Shown: positions 7,496 to 15,801 of the stretch, one piece after another
How the letters are laid out: every line of letters starts with the position of its first letter
Position numbering within the stretch: the stretch's first letter is position 1
Origin: Alphaproteobacteria bacterium
GTDB taxonomy: Bacteria; Pseudomonadota; Alphaproteobacteria; UBA9219
Direction of reading: 5' to 3'
Length of the DNA: 38,331 nt
NCBI GenBank assembly: GCA_028708035.1
Contig: JAQVZU010000009.1
Span: forward strand, 1 to 38,331
Program-made: the position numbers and the translations under genes
Notes under the pieces: generated by a model
What the model saw: the letters and a program-made list of their open reading frames with translations, nothing else
Database searches by the model: none
What the model was told of the DNA's origin: nothing

Positions 7496-7501
7496 CGCGC
7501 G

Positions 7502-8854
7502 CTAAAAGCCTGTCGGATAGGCTTCGTACATTTCGCCTTTATGCCACAGGGGGGTGGGCTCCAGAGGCTTGACGGCTCGCGTGGAGTCCAGATGGATGAT
7601 GGCGTCGAACTGCTCAGTCAGACGCGAATAAAAATAATGGCTTTGGATTTCTGTTTCCGGAAGATACAAAACTCCCACCGCGCGTTGAAGGCGGTTGAGG
7701 TGCAAGCCGACAAGCTCTCGTGGATTGTCACGCAAAACAAGTAGAAAGTTTTCGACGTTTGTATCGTGGAAAAGCGTTTCGTAGCTATCCAGCATGCCGG
7801 GATTCAGAGTTTTGAATTCGGCTTCGCCATCCCAGTCGGTCGCGGCAGTAACGGTTCCGGAATAGGTAGAAAATCCGATGAGAACCGCTTCGCGGCCAAA
7901 ATGCTCACGCGCAAGTTGGCCGATATTAAGTTCTCCCTGCTCGCCCATTTCTGTGGCACGCGCGTCGCCGACGTGTGAATTGTGCGCCCATACCACAATT
8001 TTGGCGTCCTCACCGCGACGATCCGTCAGGTGGGCGGCAAGAGATTCAAGCATGTCCGCCATATGGGCGTCGCGCAGGTTCCATGATGCGACACGTCCCT
8101 GAAACATTGAGCGGTAATACTCCTCGGATTTGACCACCACTTTGGCGTTCTGTTCGGCAAAAAAGTATTTCTCAACAGCGTCCATGCCGTTTTTCTTAAG
8201 GTAATCAAACGCGCGTTCGCGCAGAATGATCAATTGCCTCACAACATCATCTTCACATTCACGGCCGATGCCGAGCGCAGCGGCATAGCCGTAGTTGCGC
8301 GGGTTTTGCGCAAAAAAGCTGTTGAAGCAAGAATAATGATGGCGCGCGCGCATCGCCGCCGGAGGATCAACTTTTTCGAGATAAGAAACAACCGCGTTGA
8401 TCGATGCATTAAGGCTATAAAGATCAAGCCCATAGAAACCCGTTTGCTTCGCGGTCGGCATGTTGGCACCGTTAAAGTTTTTTTGCCAATCGATAAATTC
8501 GGCCACGGCCTCGTTGCGCCACATCCACGTGGGGAAGCGTGTGAATTCGGCGAGCGCGCTGTCGGCGTTGTGCAGTCCTTCATCGCCGCGCACATAGCGG
8601 TTGACGCGATAGGCGTCAGGCCAATCGGCCTCAACCGCAACCGCGCAAAAGCCATAGTGCATCATTAGATGCTTGGTCAGTTCGGCACGCATGCGGTAGA
8701 ATTCATCGGTGCCATGCGTCGCTTCGCCGATCAGCACAAAGCGCGCGTTTCGAAACACATCGTCTAATGGCACAAAATCTTCATGCGCGCCTGTCAGCGG
8801 AATTGCCGCATCGCGAACTTTATCGACCAAATCCTTATAAGCTTGTGTGGGCAT
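7502..8854 (-). CDS. Erythromycin esterase homologue (EreA/B superfamily)
   Basis: 450 residues. Key motif 'IGEATHGTDEFYRMR' carries Glu44 and the catalytic-type His47; 'AVEADWPDA' (Glu75, Asp77) and 'FYGLDLYS' are further family features. EreA and EreB hydrolyse macrolide lactones, but most chromosomal homologues paired with phosphoribosyltransferases have no shown macrolide activity, so resistance should not be assumed. The ATG at 8854 is chosen because GGAGG lies just upstream. The frame stays open further upstream, but that part is antisense-like and lies inside the neighbouring gene. The start overlaps the end of the phosphoribosyltransferase gene by 20 nt. It is the third gene of a three-gene minus-strand operon. 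Confidence 0.88.
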   Translation of the reverse strand: MPTQAYKDLVDKVRDAAIPLTGAHEDFVPLDDVFRNARFVLIGEATHGTDEFYRMRAELTKHLMMHYGFCAVAVEADWPDAYRVNRYVRGDEGLHNADSALAEFTRFPTWMWRNEAVAEFIDWQKNFNGANMPTAKQTGFYGLDLYSLNASINAVVSYLEKVDPPAAMRARHHYSCFNSFFAQNPRNYGYAAALGIGRECEDDVVRQLIILRERAFDYLKKNGMDAVEKYFFAEQNAKVVVKSEEYYRSMFQGRVASWNLRDAHMADMLESLAAHLTDRRGEDAKIVVWAHNSHVGDARATEMGEQGELNIGQLAREHFGREAVLIGFSTYSGTVTAATDWDGEAEFKTLNPGMLDSYETLFHDTNVENFLLVLRDNPRELVGLHLNRLQRAVGVLYLPETEIQSHYFYSRLTEQFDAIIHLDSTRAVKPLEPTPLWHKGEMYEAYPTGF

Positions 8855-9536
8855 TAATGGCCTCCCCTTTATTCGGAATTTGCGCAGGACTCCAATGCTT
8901 CGCTTCGGCAAGTAGAGAGAGGACTTCCTCGTCGGTCGTCTGGTTAAAAGTCTCGTAGGCCTGCCCAACCCCAAAAAACAGCTCGGGCGACTGAAGGCAA
9001 ACGACAACGCTGACCCGGCTTTGAAGACTGTCGCGCGAGTCGTGCGAGCATACCGGAACGGCGACCACGATGCGCGACGGATGCTGCTGTTCGACCGCCG
9101 TGATGGCGGCGCGCATGTTCGCGCCGGTGGCCATGCCGTCATCGACAAGAATCACGATCTTGTCCTTTAAGTCCGGAAGGGGAAGCCCTTTCCGATACAT
9201 ACGGTTCCTGCGGTCAAGTTCAGCTTCCTCCTTTACAATAACCGCCTCAATCGCGTCCTCCGAGACTCCGAAGCTTTGGATAACGTCGTGGTTGAAGACG
9301 CATACACCTGGAAGCGATATAGCGCCTATCGCAAGCTCCTCATGGCCCGGAAGGCCGAGTTTGCGCACCAGCATGAGATCGAGCGGCGCATGAATGGCTT
9401 TCGCGACCTCGTAACCAACCGGCACGCCGCCGCGCGGCAGCGCAAGGACAATCACGTCGCCTCGAGATGCAAACTCAGAAAGACTTTTGGCCAGTTCTTT
9501 TCCCGCCTCGCGCCGGTTGCTGAAATACGGCTTCAT
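8835..9536 (-). CDS. Phosphoribosyltransferase-domain protein
   Basis: 233 residues. Type I PRTase fold with the PRPP loop 'VDDGMATGAN' at 131-140, 'ALPRGGVPVG' at 32-41 and 'LVRKLGLPGHEELAIGA' near 56. A C-terminal extension of about 30 residues follows. This subgroup (often annotated 'phosphoribosyltransferase, ComF-like or putative') is repeatedly found beside or fused to erythromycin esterase or dienelactone hydrolase genes; its substrate is unknown. ATG 9536 is selected because GGAGGG lies 7 nt upstream; a frame extension to 9557 is possible. The start lies 62 nt inside the preceding host-attachment gene, and the 3' end overlaps the esterase gene by 20 nt, so the three are tightly coupled. 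Confidence 0.85.
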   Translation of the reverse strand: MKPYFSNRREAGKELAKSLSEFASRGDVIVLALPRGGVPVGYEVAKAIHAPLDLMLVRKLGLPGHEELAIGAISLPGVCVFNHDVIQSFGVSEDAIEAVIVKEEAELDRRNRMYRKGLPLPDLKDKIVILVDDGMATGANMRAAITAVEQQHPSRIVVAVPVCSHDSRDSLQSRVSVVVCLQSPELFFGVGQAYETFNQTTDEEVLSLLAEAKHWSPAQIPNKGEAINAHTSL

Positions 9537-10089
9537 CGGTCCCTCCATTACGAACAACGTGCGCAGGAGGCAACAGATCCCTCACGTAATCGAGTAATTC
9601 GTCGCTCCTGCATCGTGTCAGGTCTTTTGGAATTTCGGCGGCTACCCGCTTCGATAACGACGGATCGAAACTTCGTTTTAGCTCGCCAAGCATGCGTTGC
9701 GGCGCAATCACCACAAGGCGATCGAAAGCATTGTCCCTTTGCGCCTCGTAAAGCCGTGCCGCGATTGAATGCGCGAAGTTCTCCTTAACCTCTTCCCTCA
9801 CATCAAGATGGGGCTCAACAGTATGGCGCTGCGCCGCCGTATAGCCGAACAGAGACCCGCGACGATCATGGCCAATTTGAAAATCGCTAACCGACTCAGC
9901 GGCCATGTCTATAGCCTTCAATGGGTGAAGCACCCATCTCAGGCGCTCAACACGGTAATCATGCTTGCTCGTACCGCCCATTGAGGGCGTTGCATCGGTC
10001 AACTGCCCTTCGTATGCCCGCATTCTTTTACCGTTTGCGACGATAATCCATGTCGTCCTCGTTCGCGGCGGCGGGAACTGGTAAGCCAT
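9475..10089 (-). CDS. Host-attachment family protein (PF10116, baeRF-like)
   Basis: 204 residues. Begins with the family's 'TWIIVANGKRMRAYE' strand; the middle has 'HTVEPHLDVREEVKENFAHSIA', followed by 'FDRLVVIAPQRMLGELK' and 'RVAAEIPKDLTR', all typical of 'protein required for attachment to host cells'. The name comes from Agrobacterium. The fold is related to eRF1 domains (baeRF), so a ribosome-linked or stress role is also possible. ATG 10089 has AGGAGG 10 nt upstream. It is the first gene of the operon with the phosphoribosyltransferase and esterase homologue. The last 20 residues are Gly/Arg/Lys-rich and overlap the next gene, so they may be less conserved. Confidence 0.8.
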   Translation of the reverse strand: MAYQFPPPRTRTTWIIVANGKRMRAYEGQLTDATPSMGGTSKHDYRVERLRWVLHPLKAIDMAAESVSDFQIGHDRRGSLFGYTAAQRHTVEPHLDVREEVKENFAHSIAARLYEAQRDNAFDRLVVIAPQRMLGELKRSFDPSLSKRVAAEIPKDLTRCRSDELLDYVRDLLPPAHVVRNGGTDEAVFQQPARGGKRTGQKSF

Positions 10090-10240
10090 AAGCCATCAGC
10101 CTCCTGGGCAATGAAGCTACGGAGCGCGATGGTTGAATGGTACAAGTTTCCTTCTCAATGCCTTTGATGAATATCAAAAATGACACCATGCTTCTGATCA
10201 TCGATAGCATTCGAAAGAAAAAACGCAGCGCCGGACGACT

Positions 10241-10261
10241 TGGGGCCTTTACTTAGCCCCA
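10241..10261 (-). terminator. Stem-loop downstream of the AsmA-like gene
   Basis: TGGGGC (10241-10246) pairs with GCCCCA (10256-10261) around a 9-nt loop, between the AsmA-like gene and the host-attachment gene, both on the minus strand. No T run follows on the minus strand, so the terminator role is tentative. Confidence 0.3.
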
Positions 10262-10300
10262 GTTTATAAGAAGCATGGAGAGGATTCAGTCTTTAAGAAA

Positions 10301-10321
10301 TTAACTCTGAGCTCAGGTTAA
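10301..10321 (-). terminator. Palindrome next to the AsmA-like gene stop
   Basis: TTAAC-T-CTGAG/CTCAG-GTTAA is a near-perfect 21-bp palindrome with one bulged base, 5 nt past the stop codon. On the minus strand it is followed by TTTCTT. It may act as a terminator together with the stem at 10241-10261. Confidence 0.4.
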
Positions 10322-10326
10322 GAAAT

Positions 10327-11112
10327 CTACTTCCCCAACAGCCCATTAAGGACTTGGCCTCCAACCTTTTCCAGGTCCGATCCGGAGACATCTCCTGCCT
10401 TCACATTGTCAATTGTCGTGCCGAGTTCTTTCGCAAGGTTAGAAGTGGCAACCTGCGCTGACGCATTTGTCACGGCACCAAGGACAATTTGAGCGACCTC
10501 GGCGGGTGAAGCACCATTCTCATTTTTGCCAATATTCGTCAGATGTATAAGAGGAAGCTGTGCTTCGATCTTTTTACCTTTAAGCAGGGCCTGAGCAATT
10601 GAGACTTGGCCTTCGCGTATCGTCAGACTTTCAATCACGACCTTCCGGTCCGGCCCTTTGTCTGTGTTTTCTGTTTGGCCCCCAGATTTTTTATCTTTGC
10701 TGAACGATGACGCATAGGCTTGAGCATTTTTCGAAATCTTTTGGAGATTGCTGTCACCGCTATTACTGACTTCATAAGTGATTTGCGGCTTTTGGATAGT
10801 GATGTCCTTGATGACAAGTGGTCCGTTGCCCCCGATTGAGCTTTTGTCGAGCTTGACCGAGATGCTGCCTAGGTAAAGCGATTTTTCAGCTTCAAAGCCT
10901 TCAGGGCTGCCAATGCTCAGGCCTCCCATCGCGGCCTCGCCCGAGGCGAGGACGATTTTTACGCTGTCCAGAGTAACGGCGGTTTTTGTCGCAGCTGTCC
11001 CGTACTTCTCAACAGCGGCGCGAACGATCGAATCAAGATTGGCGCTGAGGAAATAAGCCGCGCCAACAATAACCACACCGAGAACGACGAGTCCCGCCAG
11101 AATCTTTTTCAT
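10327..11112 (-). CDS. AsmA-like membrane-anchored periplasmic protein
   Basis: 261 residues. An N-terminal signal anchor ('MKKILAGLVVLGVVIVGAAY') is followed by a strand-rich region resembling the AsmA/DUF748 start: 'VEKYGTAATKTAVTLDSVKI', 'GGLSIGSPEGF', then 'PLVIKDITIQKPQITYE' and 'RKVVIESLTIREGQVS'. AsmA-family proteins are inner-membrane anchored and are linked to lipid transport or outer-membrane assembly. This one is short compared with AsmA or TamB and looks like a single repeat unit. ATG 11112 is chosen because GGAGG lies about 8 nt upstream and the signal anchor begins there; 17 more codons are open upstream. The C-terminal 70 residues are helical with Ala-rich segments. The exact role is unknown. 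Confidence 0.75.
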   Translation of the reverse strand: MKKILAGLVVLGVVIVGAAYFLSANLDSIVRAAVEKYGTAATKTAVTLDSVKIVLASGEAAMGGLSIGSPEGFEAEKSLYLGSISVKLDKSSIGGNGPLVIKDITIQKPQITYEVSNSGDSNLQKISKNAQAYASSFSKDKKSGGQTENTDKGPDRKVVIESLTIREGQVSIAQALLKGKKIEAQLPLIHLTNIGKNENGASPAEVAQIVLGAVTNASAQVATSNLAKELGTTIDNVKAGDVSGSDLEKVGGQVLNGLLGK

Positions 11113-11192
11113 ATGAAAACCTCCGTGAGAGAACCAGATCTTTCGACGAAGGCTAGCGTGCAATCCTTAAGAGAGCAAGACGAAGAATTTCT

Positions 11193-12476
11193 TTATTCTT
11201 CAAAGGTCGCCACATAAATTTCAAGTCCCTTTACGCAAGCGACGATGTCCAACTCGACTTCCGTCGCTTGAGGCTGGTTCATGAGTTCATACTCCGCTTG
11301 CGCCGAAATATGCGCATTGCTCTCCTTGACATCGCGGCCTCCCAATTTCGCTATCGGCTTCCGGTTAATAAAAATTGAGGCTTTTCCTTGCTTTTTTTCA
11401 GGCATTGCCATGATGACACTGGCGCGCCGGGCTTTGATCCTCAGCCTCAGGGTCGCGCCAGGAAAAGCGGAGACAATCTTGTCGTTTTTAATATGCCAGC
11501 GCCCATTAAGAGTCCAAAACCCCACACGAATTTTTTTGGCAGGGTCGTAAAAGACTACTTTATTGGAGCGTCGTTCCGTCGCACCAACGTAATTTTCTGT
11601 CCCTAAGCCGAAATTTAATGAAGACGTCGCTTTGGGCAAAGGAAGCATCGTCAGCGGTTTTTCGACCGCTGGGGGAGACGGCGGCTGGAGAGGTTTTTTT
11701 GTTTGCGGCCCTTTCTGTTTTTGGGGCAAAAACAGATGTAACTCGGAAATGGGCTCTATTTCCTGTGACGCCGGTTTTTGAGGCTGAAGACCGATGCCCC
11801 GCGTTGCCGGTGGCAGTAATTGTTTGTCGACCCCAAAGAAAATCGCGACAATCATTATAAGAATAATCAGCCCCAAAATAGCGCGAATAATTAATCCGTG
11901 TTCATTTAGGCTCGGAAATGCCCTTATCATTCTTCTTAGCAGAAGGCTGACGACGAGCATCGGCAACCCTGCCCCAACTGCAAAAAGTACAATGACAGAC
12001 GTGGCTTCGGGATTAGTTCGCGACTTCAACTCCTCAATCGCCTGAGCCATTGTTGGCCCGGCGCATGGCGTCCACGCGAGCGCGATAAGAAGACCTATGC
12101 CTAAACCGCTGAGAAAGCCGCTGTCCTCATCCCATCGGTCGGAAAGCTTTTCTGTATGCAAATCTTCGCCTTCTTTTTTCGCTTGTACCCATTCGGACAG
12201 CGTCGGGAAAAGCAGGTGCAGACCGAAGCCAAGAAGAAAAATCAACGCAATCAGCTTAACTGTTTGATTCTCGACATGCAGAGCACCGAAAAGCTGGCGC
12301 GAAACCATTGCAAGGCCAATGAGCATGAAAGCAAAACCAAACGCGACGCCATAAGGTCTCCGCCTGCCCCCATCAAGAGAAGCGGCTAGAACGAGAGGTA
12401 AAATAGGCAAAACGCATGGAGTCACGATCAACATGAGCCCTTCAGCGAACGCCTTTAAAATGTTCAGCGTGTTCAT
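11193..12476 (-). CDS. CcdA/DipZ-like thiol-disulphide transmembrane protein lacking a thioredoxin domain
   Basis: 427 residues. The first about 225 residues form a CcdA/DsbD-beta core of six hydrophobic helices with the paired redox cysteines Cys21 (TPCVLP) and Cys138 (WTPCAGP). CcdA-type proteins carry electrons from cytoplasmic thioredoxin across the inner membrane. A Pro/Lys-rich periplasmic linker follows, then a beta-rich domain starting 'GTENYVGATERR' that resembles the C-terminal domain of DipZ (the T-x-E-T-Y-x-G motif). In DipZ a thioredoxin domain with C-x-x-C sits between these parts; here it is missing and no CxxC is seen. The ATG at 12476 follows the msrB stop as TGAcATG, so the two are translationally coupled and msrB could be the electron user. 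Confidence 0.8.
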   Translation of the reverse strand: MNTLNILKAFAEGLMLIVTPCVLPILPLVLAASLDGGRRRPYGVAFGFAFMLIGLAMVSRQLFGALHVENQTVKLIALIFLLGFGLHLLFPTLSEWVQAKKEGEDLHTEKLSDRWDEDSGFLSGLGIGLLIALAWTPCAGPTMAQAIEELKSRTNPEATSVIVLFAVGAGLPMLVVSLLLRRMIRAFPSLNEHGLIIRAILGLIILIMIVAIFFGVDKQLLPPATRGIGLQPQKPASQEIEPISELHLFLPQKQKGPQTKKPLQPPSPPAVEKPLTMLPLPKATSSLNFGLGTENYVGATERRSNKVVFYDPAKKIRVGFWTLNGRWHIKNDKIVSAFPGATLRLRIKARRASVIMAMPEKKQGKASIFINRKPIAKLGGRDVKESNAHISAQAEYELMNQPQATEVELDIVACVKGLEIYVATFEE

Positions 12477-12477
12477 G

Positions 12478-12855
12478 TCAGGCTGGAGCTTCCATAGAGC
12501 ATCTGTCGCTGGGTAAAAATCTAAGCGCAATGCCGTTGTTGCAGAATCTTAAGCCGGTCGGCTTAGGCCCATCATTAAACACATGGCCCTGATGCCCGCC
12601 GCATCGCGCGCAATGGTGTTCCGTCCGCGTCCCTTGCAGAGTGCGGTCTTCTCGCGTTTCGACATGAAGCGGAATGGCATCCCAAAAACTTGGCCAACCT
12701 GTGCCACTATCAAATTTTGTGCCTGAGCTGAAAAGGTCAAGGCCGCATGCCGCGCAAACGTATTTTCCTGGACGATGCTCCTTAAGAAGCGGACTGCTGA
12801 AGGGCGGCTCTGTGCCTCCCTTTCGCAGAACATTGTATTGTTCTTCGGTCAGCAT
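12478..12855 (-). CDS. msrB: Peptide-methionine (R)-S-oxide reductase MsrB
   Basis: 125 residues. Reduces methionine-R-sulphoxide in proteins. Zinc-binding pairs Cys34-x-x-Cys37 and Cys82-x-x-Cys85, 'SGTGWPSF' at 50-57, 'GGHQGHVFNDGP' at 86-97, and catalytic Cys105 in 'GLRFCNNG' are all present. There is no signal peptide, so the protein is predicted cytoplasmic as it stands. No obvious resolving Cys near position 60 (replaced by 'IPLHVETRED'), as in one-Cys MsrBs. It is followed immediately by the CcdA/DipZ-like gene in a coupled TGAcATG junction. Confidence 0.92.
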   Translation of the reverse strand: MLTEEQYNVLRKGGTEPPFSSPLLKEHRPGKYVCAACGLDLFSSGTKFDSGTGWPSFWDAIPLHVETREDRTLQGTRTEHHCARCGGHQGHVFNDGPKPTGLRFCNNGIALRFLPSDRCSMEAPA

Positions 12856-12942
12856 AGCGCTTCCCCCATAGGCAATCAGCGGCCCAACTTGTAGAATGGT
12901 GCCTAAGGAGATGGATCGCCTTGATGAAAGTAAAACTACGGC

Positions 12943-13779
12943 CTACGCAACGGCCTCGTAGCTGGATTCCGCCTTTACATAAAGGCCGTGTTCACCCGAG
13001 ACGATCTTGAACTTATCGGAAATACCCAAAACCGTTTCCGCGCCACCCAGCAGCAAAAAACCATCGGGCTGCATGACACCAGCAATGGAACCAAGCACAT
13101 GCGCCTTGGTCGGAAGATCAAAGTAGATCAGGACATTACGGCAAAGAACAATGTCGAACGGCCCCGCTGCGCTGAAGTCCGTAAGAAGATTGCCTTCCCG
13201 GAATTGGACCATCTGGCGGATGCTGTCCTTTATCTGCCACTTGTCTCCAGAAATTTGCTGAAAGTATTTAACAAGATGCGTGACCGGAAGGCCACGCTGG
13301 ACTTCAAACTGGGAATAGATTCCCGATTTGGCGCGATTAACCATCTCGCGCGAGATGTCGGTACCGATGATTTCGACCCTCCAGTCTTGGAGTTTGACGG
13401 CCTCTTCCACACAAACCATCGCCAGCGAGTAAGCCTCCTGTCCGCTTGAAGCGGCAGCGGACCAGATACGTATCTGCTTTTTATCCACACGAGCAGCGAG
13501 AAGCTTAGGCAAAAGTGTTTTCTGGAATAGCGTAAACGGCTTCTGGTCTCTAAAGAAAAATGATTCATTGGTCGTCATCGCTTCCGTGATGTCGAACATC
13601 AGTGTCTCTTCACGACGAGCCCGCAGGACCTGCGCCATATCTTCGAGAGACTTGATATTGTGCTTGCGCGCGACGGGAAAAAGGCGGGACTCGAGCAAAT
13701 AAGCCTTATCGGCCGTTAGTATCAAGCCCGAGCGTTGTTTCACGAGAGTCGAAAATAGCTCAAAATCTTCCGACTTCAT
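12943..13779 (-). CDS. cheR: Chemotaxis protein methyltransferase CheR
   Basis: 278 residues, last gene of the chemotaxis operon. CheR adds methyl groups to glutamates of chemoreceptors using SAM. N-terminal CheR_N (residues about 1-55); the catalytic domain has 'MTTNESFFFRD' at 68-78, 'IRIWSAAASSGQEAYSLAM' around 103-121 (the SAM loop), 'IIGTDIS' and 'LCRNVLIYF'. No receptor gene is in the window. CheR starts 1 nt after the cheB stop (TGAcATG), indicating coupled translation with its antagonist. Normal family length. Confidence 0.95.
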   Translation of the reverse strand: MKSEDFELFSTLVKQRSGLILTADKAYLLESRLFPVARKHNIKSLEDMAQVLRARREETLMFDITEAMTTNESFFFRDQKPFTLFQKTLLPKLLAARVDKKQIRIWSAAASSGQEAYSLAMVCVEEAVKLQDWRVEIIGTDISREMVNRAKSGIYSQFEVQRGLPVTHLVKYFQQISGDKWQIKDSIRQMVQFREGNLLTDFSAAGPFDIVLCRNVLIYFDLPTKAHVLGSIAGVMQPDGFLLLGGAETVLGISDKFKIVSGEHGLYVKAESSYEAVA

Positions 13780-13780
13780 G

Positions 13781-14905
13781 TCAAACTCCCTCTGGGCGGT
13801 TCGAATTCTGCGCGATACGCCTTACCATTGCGCCGATTTCGTGAAGAGGAACTACCGCGCTGCACAGGCCCGCCTCCGCCACAGCTCCAGGCATTCCCCA
13901 GACTACGCTGGTCTTTTCATCTTGGGCGATAACGGCTCCGCCCGCTTTCACGACGTTGTCGCTCCCCTTCATTCCATCCTGCCCCATGCCGGTAAGAATA
14001 ACAGTAAGAATTCGGCCTCCGTACACGCCCACAAGCGATCGCAGCATAGGATCGACCGAAGGGCGGCACCAGTTTTCTGGGGGATCCTTGACAAGGCGAA
14101 TCTTGGGCGCGGGAGAACCTCCGACAAAAAGCATATGAAAATCGCCCGGAGCGATGTGAAAGCGGCCCGGCTCAAGAATATCGCCATCTTTCGCTTCGAT
14201 GCAATCGACAGCGCATTGTTTGGCGATATGATCGGCTAGAATTGTCGTGAGCGACGGCGGCATATGTTGCGTAATGACAATCGGCTGACTGAGTCCTTTG
14301 CCGATTTTAACGATGACTTCGAACAGCGCTTGAGGGCCGCCAGTCGAAGACCCGATGGCGATAACCTCGGGTTTTATCGAAGGCATGGGCCTGAACTTGA
14401 TATGCCTTTCGGGTTTTTCAAGCGCAGGCCTTTGTCCTGTTTTTAGAGCCCGAGCCTTGCGTGCAAGCGACGCCAGTTCGCCCACCTTTTCGCGGAGCTC
14501 ATGCTGGAAAGCATTCGGGACTGCCATTTCCCGTGCCGAAGGCTTGGGAAGATAATCCGTCGCGCCAAGAGACATTGCTTTTAAACTTACTTCCGCATTT
14601 TTTTGGGTTAGCGTCGAAGCCATAACAATTTGTACCGATGGATCAATCTCTTTCAGTTTCGGAATGGCGGTAAGACCGTCCATCACCGGCATTTCTATGT
14701 CGAGTATAATGACATCGGCGGAGATCCTTCGCAATATGTCGAGCGCAATTTGTCCGTTGCTCGCTGTCGCGACAACGCGAAAACGCAGGTCGCTTTCAAG
14801 CGCGCGCGTGATGAAACCGCGGATGACAAGCGAATCGTCGACCACCATAACGCGAATTCTCGACGCATCGCTTGCCTGGTCCTTTGAAGAAAAAACCGGG
14901 CACAT
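13781..14905 (-). CDS. cheB: Chemotaxis response regulator methylesterase CheB
   Basis: 374 residues. An N-terminal receiver (residues about 17-135) has the acidic pocket 'VVDDS' and the phospho-acceptor Asp in 'VIILDIEMP'. A linker rich in Lys and Ala follows. The C-terminal methylesterase domain (about 185-370) carries the catalytic triad: Ser in 'GSSTGGP', His in 'TQHMP', Asp in 'GMGQDG'. CheB removes methyl groups from chemoreceptors after phosphorylation by CheA and also deamidates receptor glutamines. The start lies 2 nt after the cheY stop and the stop is 1 nt from the cheR start. Complete and normal in length. Confidence 0.95.
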   Translation of the reverse strand: MCPVFSSKDQASDASRIRVMVVDDSLVIRGFITRALESDLRFRVVATASNGQIALDILRRISADVIILDIEMPVMDGLTAIPKLKEIDPSVQIVMASTLTQKNAEVSLKAMSLGATDYLPKPSAREMAVPNAFQHELREKVGELASLARKARALKTGQRPALEKPERHIKFRPMPSIKPEVIAIGSSTGGPQALFEVIVKIGKGLSQPIVITQHMPPSLTTILADHIAKQCAVDCIEAKDGDILEPGRFHIAPGDFHMLFVGGSPAPKIRLVKDPPENWCRPSVDPMLRSLVGVYGGRILTVILTGMGQDGMKGSDNVVKAGGAVIAQDEKTSVVWGMPGAVAEAGLCSAVVPLHEIGAMVRRIAQNSNRPEGV

Positions 14906-14907
14906 TT

Positions 14908-15273
14908 TTAGATGAGTCCAAGCTGCTCAAGCTTGCCTCGGATAATATCGGCGTCAAATGGCTTCATAATATATTCGTTGGCTCCGGAGCCCAAGGCCTC
15001 CTGAATATGGTTAATATCGTTTTCGGTGGTGCAAAATACGACAACAGGTTTGCTTCCGCCTGGCATTTTGCGCATGGCGTTAAGGTACTCAAGCCCATTC
15101 ATGACCGGCATGTTCCAATCAAGCAGAACGAAATCTGGCAACTTTGCTTTTGAAACATCAAGAGCCGCCTGGCCATTTTCCGCCTCATCACATGCAAACC
15201 CAAGAGCCTCCAATATCTGCCTGGCCACCTTTCGGATCACCCGGCTATCGTCAACAATAAGACAAGTCTTCAT
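14908..15273 (-). CDS. cheY: Chemotaxis response regulator CheY
   Basis: 121-residue single-domain receiver. Acidic pair Asp8-Asp9, phospho-acceptor Asp52 in 'LLDWNMP', Thr82/Thr83 switch, and conserved Lys104 in 'EYIMKPF'. The loop 'TTENDINHIQEALGSGANEYIMKPF' is the form I expect of CheY encoded inside alphaproteobacterial che operons. A good AGGGGATAG ribosome site precedes ATG 15273. It sits between cheW and cheB. Its target is expected to be the flagellar switch, but no flagellar gene is in this window. Confidence 0.93.
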   Translation of the reverse strand: MKTCLIVDDSRVIRKVARQILEALGFACDEAENGQAALDVSKAKLPDFVLLDWNMPVMNGLEYLNAMRKMPGGSKPVVVFCTTENDINHIQEALGSGANEYIMKPFDADIIRGKLEQLGLI

Positions 15274-15306
15274 ACTTCTATCCCCTGCATCGCAAAAGAG
15301 GCAGCG

Positions 15307-15801
15307 TTAAGCGGCGCGGGCCTGCTCCAGGCGCAAAAGCCTGGGGACATCTAAAACCACCAGCAGGTTTCCCTGCAAGCGGTAAATACCCTCAGAGACT
15401 TCGGCCCAGCGCGGATCGAGAGTCGACGGATTGCGTTCAAAATCCGACGTTGGAAGACTCATTACCTCGCCGACCTTGTCCACCACAAGACTATACAATT
15501 CGCCGCTGTGGTCGACCACGACGCTCATGCTTTGCTTTCTGTCGCAGGGCGACAACCCCAAACGTGTACGAACATCGACCGCTGTGACAATGCGTCCACG
15601 AAGGTTCAGGGACCCCAGAACTTCTGGCGGCGCCAACGGCACATGCGCAATGCGCTGTGGACCAAGAACATCCTGAACCTTAAGAACAGGTATGCCGAAC
15701 ACCTGATTGGCTATAGTCATAGTAACAAACATGTTCTGTGTGGTTTCGTCGCCGACAGAAGAAAGCTCCCTCGATGTCGATGAGACTGGAAGATTAGCCA
15801 T
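15307..15801 (-). CDS. cheW: Chemotaxis adaptor CheW
   Basis: 164 residues. CheW couples CheA to receptors. A polar 20-residue N-terminus is followed by the CheW fold (two beta-barrels): 'FGIPVLKVQDVLG', 'EVLGSLNLRGRIVTAVDVRTRLGL' and 'SLVVDKVGEVMSL', the last matching the usual L-V-V-D-x-V-x-E-V region. The ATG overlaps the cheA stop by 8 nt, supporting coupled synthesis. A 33-nt gap separates it from cheY. Normal length. Confidence 0.93.
   Translation of the reverse strand: MANLPVSSTSRELSSVGDETTQNMFVTMTIANQVFGIPVLKVQDVLGPQRIAHVPLAPPEVLGSLNLRGRIVTAVDVRTRLGLSPCDRKQSMSVVVDHSGELYSLVVDKVGEVMSLPTSDFERNPSTLDPRWAEVSEGIYRLQGNLLVVLDVPRLLRLEQARAA

Noticed and set aside
7502..8854. Macrolide resistance gene
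   Set aside because: The family call is sound, but genomic homologues with this neighbourhood are mostly of unknown substrate, so resistance is not supported.
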